This document shows, in pieces, positions 1-5,005 of a stretch of DNA of 5,005 nt. The stretch is from Eggerthellaceae bacterium. Its GTDB lineage: Bacteria > Actinomycetota > Coriobacteriia > Coriobacteriales > Eggerthellaceae. The stretch covers positions 1 through 5,005 of the forward strand of contig CAADXT010000071.1 in NCBI GenBank assembly GCA_900753095.1, written 5' to 3'. The position numbers and the translations under genes were made by a program. The notes below the pieces were generated by a model. That model was not told the DNA's origin. It was given only the letters and a program-made list of their open reading frames with translations, and searched no databases. Numbering within the stretch: the stretch's first letter is position 1; the number at the start of each line of letters is the position of its first letter.

Positions 1-1226
1 CCGCCAGCACCGAAACAGGCGTTTCCGCATCACGCGCCATGCCCTGCAGCACATCTTGCACCTGGAAGCCCTGCGCCTCCAAGCAGGCACGCACCAGATG
101 GGCCTTCGTGGCACCGCGCGTTAGCCCGTAGATGGCGCCGCGCGCATTGGCGTCCCAATACGGAGCGCCGAGTCCGGTAAATGCCGGCACCACGCACACA
201 CCCGCTGAATCGGGCACGCTTTTCGCGAGCTCTTCGGTTTGGGACGCATCGTCGATTATCCCCAGCCCATCGCGCAGCCACTGGATAAGGGCGCCCGCCA
301 TGAACACGCTGCCTTCCAGCGCGTACTCGAGCCCCTGCGCGCCAGGAGCCGAAGCGGCAACCGTGGTGACCAGCCCATGAGTGGAAGCGCATGCTTTGGC
401 GCCAGTGTTCATGAGCAAAAAGCAGCCCGTCCCGAACGTGGCCTTCACCTGGCCAGGGTTGAAGCAGCACTGGCCGAACAACGCCGATTGCTGATCGCCC
501 GCCACACCGCGGATGGGGATGGTGCCGGCGATGACGGGATGGTGCATCAGCCCAAAGCTGCCCGACGAAGGGCGCACCTCGGGCAGCATGGACGAGGGAA
601 CGCCGAACAGCTGGCACAGCCACGGGTCCCATGTGCCCGTATGGATGTTGAAGAGCATGGTGCGGCTTGCGTTGGTGGGGGTCGGTTGCGTGGACCTCGC
701 CTTGGGTAAGGTTCCAGATAAGCCACGAATCCACCGTGCCGAATGTCAACTCGCCCGCCTCGGCGCGCTCGCGGGCACCGGGAACCGTGTCCAAGATCCA
801 GGCAATCTTCGAAGCGGAATAGTAAGCATCGGGGATAAGCCCCGTTCTGCGGGTGACCTCAGCGGCCGTTTCCGCATCGCCGCAGCACCGTTCCACGATT
901 TCAGTGGTACGTCGGCACTGCCACACAATGGCGTTGCAAACAGGCTCGCCCGTAACGCGGTCCCACACCACCGTGGTTTCGCGTTGGTTCGTTATGCCGA
1001 TGCTGTCTATCTGGCTTGCAGAAACCCCCGTCGATACAAGCAGTTCGGCCAGAACCTTGAGTTGGCTTGAGAGAATGTCCTTAGGCGAATGCTCCACCCA
1101 GCCCGGCTGCGGAAACAGCTGGGGAAATGCGCTTTGAGACATCCCCTTTATGCGGCCGAGCCGGTCGATCAAAACAGCGCGGGAGGAAGTGGTTCCCTGA
1201 TCAAGCGCAACAACGTATTCGCCCAT
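1..1226 (-). CDS. glpK: Glycerol kinase, frameshifted and cut by the left window edge
   Basis: Glycerol kinase phosphorylates glycerol with ATP to sn-glycerol-3-phosphate in the cytoplasm (FGGY sugar-kinase family, usually about 500 residues). The start is the ATG at 1226-1224 (MGEYVVALDQGTTSSR), chosen because AAGGAGA lies 8 bases upstream; the frame also runs back into the hydrolase gene, but that extension is not family-like. Visible: phosphate-binding DQGTTSSR (9-16), glycerol-contact NQRET (R82, E83) and Y135. After TDP (181-183) the frame breaks: five C where four would keep frame (plus-strand GGGGG, 677-681). In the next frame the family sequence resumes as TNASRTMLFNIHTG, followed by GVAGDQQSALFGQ with the catalytic Asp at about 244, FGTGCFLLMNTG and FTGLGAPYWD, open to base 1. 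About 90 C-terminal residues lie outside. With no other lesion seen, this is a recent mutation or a sequencing error. Read without a shift, translation would give a 399-residue chimera ending at 30 and lacking the catalytic Asp. Family assignment is very sure; whether the gene is functional is unclear. Confidence 0.95.
677..681 (-). other. Frameshift site in glpK (one extra C)
   Basis: On the coding strand the sequence reads GAC CCC CAC CAA CGC. Removing one C gives GAC CCC ACC AAC GCA AGC (D-P-T-N-A-S), which matches the conserved TDxTNASRT segment of glycerol kinases. The upstream frame is correct through residue 183 and the other frame is correct from residue 184 on, so the lesion is placed to within the C run. 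Seen directly in the sequence; whether it is biological is not decidable here. Confidence 0.9.
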
Positions 1227-1234
1227 GGTGGCTC

Positions 1235-1241
1235 TCTCCTT
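1235..1241 (-). promoter_or_regulatory. Ribosome binding site of glpK
   Basis: The coding strand reads AAGGAGA followed by 8 bases and ATG (1226-1224). This strong Shine-Dalgarno match fixes the GlpK start at MGEYVVALDQG and rules out the 78-codon in-frame extension that overlaps the hydrolase gene. The 40-base gap to the hydrolase stop shows no hairpin with a T-run, so read-through from the hydrolase gene is expected. Confidence 0.85.
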
Positions 1242-1266
1242 GCTTTTTTGCAGGGGTGTAGATTGG

Positions 1267-2451
1267 CTATTCTTCTTCCGAGGCTTTGGCAGAAGCGCCT
1301 GGCTCGGACTCGGGTTCGGATTCAGGCCCCTCCGAAGGCACGCCGTGCTCGCCGGCAGGATTGCTTCCCTGCCCCACGCCCTCATCGGCGGCAGGCTGGG
1401 CCTTTTCGTGGTCGGGCTCGCCGGCCTTCCCCTCTGCCGCGTTTGGCTTGGCGGACCCGGCAACCTCGCGCTTGCGCACCACCGCGTTCATCACCATGCA
1501 CTCGGTGAACCACTGCTCCACATCGTTGTACACGTCGGCACGACGCGGCTCGTTTAGGATCTCATGGCGCATATTGGGGTAAATCACCACGCGCACATCC
1601 TGAACGCCCTGGCCACGATACAGGTCAGCCGCAGCCTCCACGTCCTTGCCGCACGAGCCCACCGGGTCTTCAGCGCCGGCAACGAACAGCAGGGGAAGGC
1701 CCTTCGGCACTGCAGCGGCGCTTTTCTTCGTTACCACTTCGGCGGTAAGGTCGGTTAACGTTGCGTAGGCGCCCACCGAAAATGCCTGGCCGGAAAGGGG
1801 ATCAGCTAAGTAAGCGTCCACCACAGCCGGATCGGTCGAGATCCAATCGGAATCGGTGCGGGCATCTTCGATGGCAGAAGAGAAGGCGCCGATCACCAGC
1901 GAATCGACCAAGCGCGAACGATAGGTTTCGCCCCGGATAGCCCCGATAACGCGCGAAAGCGTGCGTCCGGCAAGCGAAAGCGCACGCGGCTGGTTCCCGG
2001 TGCCGCATAGCACCGCGCCCGCAAGGCCCTTCGGGTTGCGGGAGATGCAGGCGCGCACCACGAAGCTGCCCATGGAATGGCCGAACAGGAACAGCGGCAA
2101 GCTTCCGTTTTCGCGAGCCGCCTCGAACGCCGCCTCGCGTGCGCGCAGCACATCGGCAACCAGGATGTCTTTGCCGCCCTCAAGGGGCATACATCCCAGC
2201 TCATCGGTGGAGGAAACGCTTTTGCCGTGGCCGATATGGTCATGCCCGAACACCACATATCCCAGCCCTGCCAAAAAGCGCGCAAAAGAGTCGTAGCGCT
2301 CGATGTGCTCGGCCATACCGTGCACCAGCTGCACCACACCGCGTCGACTGTACACCGGGTCGGGCAGCCACAGCATGATGCGCAACCACGATTTGCCATC
2401 GGCGGAAAGCGTGGAGGTTTCCCGCACCTGAGGGTAGAGGCTCCGAACCAT
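1267..2451 (-). CDS. Alpha/beta hydrolase, monoacylglycerol lipase / lysophospholipase type (Hydrolase_4)
   Basis: A serine hydrolase of 394 residues, probably cleaving a carboxyl ester such as monoacylglycerol or lysophospholipid; the substrate is inferred. Visible: the HGMAEH oxyanion-region motif (44-49), GHDHIGHGKS (69-78), the nucleophile elbow GHSMGS with Ser126, the acid Asp262 in VAGAEDPVG, and His296 in PNMRHE, so the Ser-Asp-His triad is complete. No signal peptide or membrane segment is evident, so it is likely cytoplasmic. The catalytic fold ends near residue 327. The remaining 65-70 residues are a Glu/Pro/Gly/Ala/Ser-rich tail ending SEPESEPGASAKASEEE, longer than the roughly 270-320 residues usual for the family. 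The ATG start has AAGGGGAGG 6 bases upstream. It follows the threonylcarbamoyl-AMP synthase gene by 14 bases and precedes glpK by 40, which supports an operon and a glycerol-releasing role. Other esterase or peptidase activities within the S33-like family remain possible. Confidence 0.85.
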   Translation of the reverse strand: MVRSLYPQVRETSTLSADGKSWLRIMLWLPDPVYSRRGVVQLVHGMAEHIERYDSFARFLAGLGYVVFGHDHIGHGKSVSSTDELGCMPLEGGKDILVADVLRAREAAFEAARENGSLPLFLFGHSMGSFVVRACISRNPKGLAGAVLCGTGNQPRALSLAGRTLSRVIGAIRGETYRSRLVDSLVIGAFSSAIEDARTDSDWISTDPAVVDAYLADPLSGQAFSVGAYATLTDLTAEVVTKKSAAAVPKGLPLLFVAGAEDPVGSCGKDVEAAADLYRGQGVQDVRVVIYPNMRHEILNEPRRADVYNDVEQWFTECMVMNAVVRKREVAGSAKPNAAEGKAGEPDHEKAQPAADEGVGQGSNPAGEHGVPSEGPESEPESEPGASAKASEEE

Positions 2452-2457
2452 AGCGGG

Positions 2458-2466
2458 CCTCCCCTT
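2458..2466 (-). promoter_or_regulatory. Ribosome binding site of the hydrolase, overlapping the upstream stop codon
   Basis: The coding strand reads AAGGGGAGG, then 6 bases, then ATG (2451-2449). The first A of this site is the last base of the TAA stop (2468-2466) of the threonylcarbamoyl-AMP synthase gene. This arrangement suggests translational coupling of the two genes and makes a separate promoter between them unlikely. Confidence 0.85.
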
Positions 2467-3089
2467 TAGGAAAGTGCGCGAATGTCGGCAATGGTGATTG
2501 CCCCTTCGCGCACCAGCACAGGATGATCGCCCACCGCGCAGTTCACGATGGTGGAGGCGATGCCGCTTTTCGGCTCGTCGTCGGAAAGCGCCGCCCCTAC
2601 CGCAGCGAATATCTCAGGGTCGATCTCCTCGAAGGCGATGGTGTTTTTCTGCCCCGAAAGATTGGCCGATGTGGTGGCAATGGGGCACCCCAGCTCCTTG
2701 ATGAGGGCATGCGCCGTTTCGTTCGCGGGCATGCGCAGGCCGATGGTGCCCTCTTCGGAGCGGAAGGCCTGGGGAACTTCGTCGCTCGCCTTTACGATGA
2801 TGGTAAGCGGACCGGGCCAAAAGGTCCGCGCCAACGTGAACGCGAAATCGGGCACAACCTTGCCGTAACGCTCCAAATCGTCGATGCCGCCGACAAGCCA
2901 CGCGATAGGCTTTTTCTTCTCGCGATGCTTGATGGTGTACAGGATTTCCGGGCTTGGCGCATGCAGCACCGAAACGCCCAGACCAAACAATGTGTCGGTA
3001 GGAAAGACGATGGGCTGGCCGCCCTTCAGAGCAGCCAAGGCCTCTTCGTAAGTTTGTGCTCCATAAGGCATTTTCATCAAAGCTTTCAT
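2466..3089 (-). CDS. L-threonylcarbamoyladenylate synthase (Sua5/YciO/YrdC family)
   Basis: This 207-residue protein consists essentially of one YrdC domain. The family makes threonylcarbamoyl-AMP from threonine, bicarbonate and ATP, the first step of t6A37 modification of ANN-decoding tRNAs, and hands it to the TsaD complex. Visible: FPTDTLFGLG (29-38), the K-x-R signature K54/R56 in IKHREKKKP, WPGPLTIIVK (91-100), GLRMPANE (117-124) and the S-x-N signature S141/N143 in TTSANLSG. The length fits the short TsaC type; the extra C-terminal Sua5 domain is absent. The start is uncertain: ATG at 3089 (MKALMK) has no Shine-Dalgarno sequence, and M5 and M7 are equally poor. A possible -10 box lies one base before the first ATG. 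It appears to head an operon with the hydrolase and glpK. YciO-like relatives of unproven function share the fold, so the family is sure and the exact role likely. Confidence 0.9.
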   Translation of the reverse strand: MKALMKMPYGAQTYEEALAALKGGQPIVFPTDTLFGLGVSVLHAPSPEILYTIKHREKKKPIAWLVGGIDDLERYGKVVPDFAFTLARTFWPGPLTIIVKASDEVPQAFRSEEGTIGLRMPANETAHALIKELGCPIATTSANLSGQKNTIAFEEIDPEIFAAVGAALSDDEPKSGIASTIVNCAVGDHPVLVREGAITIADIRALS

Positions 3090-3090
3090 G

Positions 3091-3119
3091 ATTATGGGAC
3101 GTTTAACCGCACTTGACCG
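3091..3119 (-). promoter_or_regulatory. Possible promoter at the head of the three-gene operon
   Basis: The coding strand has CATAAT at 3096-3091 (5 of 6 matches to TATAAT), and 17 bases upstream CGGTCA at 3119-3114 (3 of 6 to TTGACA). Initiation would fall about 7 bases downstream of the -10 box, inside the first ATG codon of the synthase gene. The transcript would then be nearly leaderless and translation would begin at the second or third Met. The -35 match is weak, so this is only a candidate. Confidence 0.35.
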
Positions 3120-3233
3120 TACGGCGCTAAGCCTTGTTACAGGAACTCAATGATACCGCGCCCGCCCCCGTTCGCACTGCAGCGCCCGCTCATTGAAGGG
3201 CAGTTTCAGCGAACTGTTACCTTCGCGTCTCGT

Positions 3234-3258
3234 GGCCCCTCGGGCGGCGGGGTGCTGT
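3234..3258 (+). repeat. Left arm of the inverted repeat
   Basis: The arm begins GGCCCCTCGGGCGG and ends GGGGTGCTGT. It is the exact reverse complement of 3388-3412 over all 25 bases, and about 84% of its bases are G or C. Confidence 0.95.
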
Positions 3259-3287
3259 GAGGGGTCCTCTGAACGTTGATCCTGATG

Positions 3288-3304
3288 GATTTGCGCAGCA
3301 AATC
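3288..3304. repeat. Internal hairpin 1 of the element
   Basis: A perfect 7-bp stem, GATTTGC (3288-3294) with GCAAATC (3298-3304), closes a GCA loop. It lies inside the loop of the long inverted repeat. Confidence 0.7.
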
Positions 3305-3314
3305 TTCTTCAAAA

Positions 3315-3337
3315 GCATGAAGCAGTGCAGCGCATGC
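3315..3337. repeat. Internal hairpin 2 of the element
   Basis: GCATG (3315-3319) pairs with CATGC (3333-3337) around a 13-base loop. This is the weakest of the three internal stems and could occur by chance, but it falls neatly between the other two. Confidence 0.4.
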
Positions 3338-3338
3338 A

Positions 3339-3363
3339 GGCCCCGAATCTTCGATTTGGGGCC
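3339..3363. repeat. Internal hairpin 3 of the element
   Basis: An 11-bp stem (3339-3349 with 3353-3363) has a TTC triloop on the plus strand. One pair, G3345 with T3357, is a wobble in plus-strand RNA but would be an A-C mismatch in minus-strand RNA. The 6-bp base is GGCCCC/GGGGCC. There is no downstream T-run on either strand, so it is not a standard terminator. Confidence 0.75.
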
Positions 3364-3387
3364 AAACAGCGAAACGGGGATCCCCGA

Positions 3388-3412
3388 ACAGCACCCCGCC
3401 GCCCGAGGGGCC
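3388..3412 (-). repeat. Right arm of the inverted repeat
   Basis: This arm begins ACAGCACCCCGCC and ends CGAGGGGCC, and is the perfect reverse complement of 3234-3258. It starts about 47 bases downstream of the flavoprotein stop codon in the direction of transcription. Confidence 0.95.
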
Positions 3413-3459
3413 GACGCGACGGTGCAAGACGTCCACTACACACCGCTTAAGCAGGGCAG

Positions 3460-5005
3460 CTACTGGTACCGTTCGGCGACCTTGGCAGCGACCCGCAAGC
3501 CATCGCAAGCGGCCGACATGATGCCGCCGGCATACCCGGGGCCCTCGCCGCAGGGGAACACGCCGTTGCCGGGAAGATCCTCAAGATCGGCGCTTCCCGC
3601 TGCGAAGCGCGCCTCCAAATCACGGGCGCGGCGGATGCGCACCGGCGACGAAGAGCGCGTTTCGGGTGCGGTGAGCAGGGCATTCGGGTCGTCGAACCCC
3701 TTGAGCTTGCGGCCGAGCAACGGCAACGCCTGCGCAAGCGAATCGGAGACGAAGGAGGGGAAGCACTCGGCAATGGGAGCCTCCACCACACCACGGGCAT
3801 ACGTAGGCTTTGGAGCCTTGCCGCTGTTCGGCCCTGCCGCCGACGCGCCTCCCAAGAATGCGCCCACGCGCTGGGAAGGGGCTTCATAGGGCTTGCCGCC
3901 GTGCTCTGCCGAAACGCGGTACGCCGCCTGCTCGATTTCGCGCTGCAGATGCACCCCGGCCAGCACATCGTCGCCACCGAAATCGGAGGGGTCGACGTTC
4001 ACCAGCACGGCAGAGTTGGCGTTTTCACCCGCACGCGCATAGCCGCTCATGCCGTTGGTGACGATGCCGCCTTCCTCGCTTGCCGCGGCCACCACTTCCC
4101 CGCCGGGGCACATGCAGAAGGTGTACACGCTGCGCCCTGTGGGCAGATGAACGGCAAGCTTGTACTCGGCGGCGCCGAGGGCAGGGTGGCTTGAGGCCTT
4201 TCCCCATTGCGCCTGGTTGATGGCCTGTTGCGGATGCTCGATGCGCACGCCCACCGAGAACGGCTTCTGCTCCATGGCGAAGCCGGCATCACGGCACAGC
4301 TCGAACGCATCGCGTGCCGAATGGCCGCAGGCCAGCACCAATTGAGCGGCAGGCACTTCTTCCGAAGCGCCCGCTTCCCCATCCTCCAGCTGCACCGAGA
4401 CGAGCTTGCCGTCCTCAAAGCGCCACCCGGAAAGGCGCGTGTCGAAGCGCACTTCGCCACCGCGCTGGATAATTTCATTGCGCATAGCGCTTACGATACC
4501 CGGCAGGTTGTCACTGCCCAAGTGGGGATGGGCATCTACCAGAATACTCTCCGGCGCCCCAGCATCGACGAACCAGCGCAGCACGTGCTTTGCGAAGGGG
4601 TTCTTGATGTTGGTGGTGAGCTTCCCGTCCGAGAACGTGCCCGCACCGCCTTCGCCGAACTGGATGTTGGAGCTGGGGTTCAGCTCACCCGTTGCATGAA
4701 ATGCCTCGATGTCGCGGGCGCGCCGCTCCACATCGAAGCCACGCTCAATCACCAGGGGACGAAGCCCGCATCGCGCCAAGTACAGGGCCGCGAACAAGCC
4801 GGCAGGCCCCAAGCCCACCACAACGATGCGGCCGTTTTGCGCCTTGGCCGCAGCTGAGCAATCGGGGCATTCCAGGGGCTTATAGGCTTTTGCCTCGCGG
4901 ACGTTCAGCCCTTTGGGGGCCTTTTCCAAAAGGCGCCTTTCCACAGAAGAGGGCAGCTCCACGCGAAACGATGTGGTGAAGTGCACGTTGCTTTTCTTGC
5001 GCCCG
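3460..5005 (-). CDS. FAD-dependent dehydrogenase, COG2509 type, N-terminus beyond the right edge
   Basis: This is a flavoprotein of the uncharacterised NAD(FAD)-utilising dehydrogenase group (usually about 530-550 residues); 514 residues are in the window. A GTG at 4986 could be a start, but the frame is open to the edge and the residues before it (GRKKSNVHF) match the conserved RKK..-hydrophobic segment these proteins have after their short N-terminal domain, so the true start is outside. Numbering from that GTG: dinucleotide-binding VVVGLGPAGL (55-64) with the acidic strand end VIERG (79-83), IQFGEGGAGTFSDGKL (108-123), CGHSARD (220-226), CMCPGGEVV (291-299), PETRSSSPVRI (441-451), and the C-terminal FAD motif GVFPCGEGPGYAGGIMSAAC (475-494). 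A CPDC pair (C40, C43) lies just before the Rossmann motif. The stop is TAG at 3462-3460. It is likely a soluble cytoplasmic redox enzyme of unknown substrate. The 370-base gap to the next gene suggests a separate transcription unit. Confidence 0.9.
   Translation of the reverse strand, partial: GRKKSNVHFTTSFRVELPSSVERRLLEKAPKGLNVREAKAYKPLECPDCSAAAKAQNGRIVVVGLGPAGLFAALYLARCGLRPLVIERGFDVERRARDIEAFHATGELNPSSNIQFGEGGAGTFSDGKLTTNIKNPFAKHVLRWFVDAGAPESILVDAHPHLGSDNLPGIVSAMRNEIIQRGGEVRFDTRLSGWRFEDGKLVSVQLEDGEAGASEEVPAAQLVLACGHSARDAFELCRDAGFAMEQKPFSVGVRIEHPQQAINQAQWGKASSHPALGAAEYKLAVHLPTGRSVYTFCMCPGGEVVAAASEEGGIVTNGMSGYARAGENANSAVLVNVDPSDFGGDDVLAGVHLQREIEQAAYRVSAEHGGKPYEAPSQRVGAFLGGASAAGPNSGKAPKPTYARGVVEAPIAECFPSFVSDSLAQALPLLGRKLKGFDDPNALLTAPETRSSSPVRIRRARDLEARFAAGSADLEDLPGNGVFPCGEGPGYAGGIMSAACDGLRVAAKVAERYQ

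Larger units (their letters stand above)
3234..3412. repeat. 179-bp inverted-repeat element (MITE-like or structured RNA)
   Basis: Two perfect 25-bp arms (3234-3258 and 3388-3412) enclose 129 bases within the 370-base gap between the flavoprotein and synthase genes. Pairing continues inward after a tandem G-A/G-A mismatch (3259-3260 with 3386-3387) through 3261-3269 with 3376-3385, with one bulged T. It continues outward after a 4-base bulge through 3224-3229 with 3413-3418. The loop contains three more hairpins. No transposase gene, no T-run typical of an intrinsic terminator, and no flanking direct repeat are seen (left flank GTCTCGT, right flank GACGCGA). A non-autonomous mobile element or a structured RNA both fit. 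The pairing is seen directly; the nature of the element is inferred. Confidence 0.8.
3090..3459. other. Intergenic region between the flavoprotein and synthase genes
   Basis: Apart from the inverted-repeat element, this 370-base gap holds the candidate promoter next to the synthase start and a few short stems, for example ACTGC at 3176-3180 with GCAGT at 3200-3204, and CAGTT at 3201-3205 with AACTG at 3212-3216. I see no tRNA, no convincing small gene and no intrinsic terminator with a T-run, although a transcription stop for the flavoprotein gene is expected somewhere here. A minus-strand frame stays open from 3508 to 3206 but has no ribosome site, and its only plausible intergenic start is a GTG at 3436. 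Confidence 0.8.

Noticed and set aside
30..676. Continuation of the first glpK frame down to a stop at 30
   Set aside because: The residues are unlike glycerol kinase, while the neighbouring frame carries the catalytic and nucleotide-binding motifs. It is an out-of-frame shadow kept open by high GC.
1227..1463. A 78-residue N-terminal extension of the glycerol kinase frame
   Set aside because: It overlaps the hydrolase 3' end, is not like the family N-terminus, and a strong ribosome site sits just before the internal ATG at 1226.
3339..3363. Hairpin considered as the terminator of the flavoprotein gene
   Set aside because: The stem is strong, but neither side is followed by a T-run on the corresponding strand, and it sits inside a larger paired element.
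3226..3420. Target-site duplication flanking the inverted-repeat element
   Set aside because: The flanks were compared directly and do not match. The only relation is that 3224-3229 is complementary to 3413-3418, which extends the stem rather than forming a direct repeat.
3257..3889. A 210-codon plus-strand frame across the element and antisense to the flavoprotein gene
   Set aside because: Most of it is the antisense of a well-supported coding region. There is no recognisable domain and no ribosome site, and long antisense frames are common at this GC.
4984..4986. GTG as the true start of the flavoprotein
   Set aside because: The upstream codons to the window edge encode GRKKSN, which continues the conserved family segment, and no ribosome site precedes the GTG. 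The gene therefore most likely starts outside the window.

Overview
This 5,005-base, GC-rich (about 60%) window carries four protein genes, all on the minus strand. Transcription runs from high to low coordinates. The gene content, composition and strong AAGGAG-type ribosome sites fit an anaerobic gut actinobacterium of the Coriobacteriia/Eggerthellales kind. That placement is an inference from style and is not proven by any marker in the window.

In the direction of transcription: (1) 5005-3460 is a COG2509-type FAD-dependent dehydrogenase whose N-terminus lies beyond the right edge. (2) 3459-3090 is a 370-base intergenic gap. It holds a perfect 25-bp inverted repeat (3234-3258 and 3388-3412) enclosing 129 bases with three further hairpins, which looks like a MITE-like element or a structured RNA. 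(3) 3089-2466 is a Sua5/YrdC/TsaC-type threonylcarbamoyl-AMP synthase. (4) 2451-1267 is an alpha/beta hydrolase of the monoacylglycerol lipase/lysophospholipase type with an unusual acidic low-complexity tail. (5) 1226 to the left edge is glycerol kinase (glpK), broken by one extra base in a five-base homopolymer at 677-681 and cut by the window edge.

The last three genes look like one operon. The gaps are 14 and 40 bases, no terminator is visible between them, and the tsaC-like stop codon sits inside the hydrolase ribosome site. Functionally, the lipase could release glycerol from monoacylglycerols and GlpK could trap it as glycerol-3-phosphate. The tRNA-modification gene at the head appears to be a housekeeping passenger.

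The two observations most worth following are the long inverted-repeat element and the glpK frameshift. The frameshift creates a CCC-C site of the kind known for +1 slippage. The rest of the window is ordinary metabolic and housekeeping sequence, and I see no clear undescribed multi-gene system.
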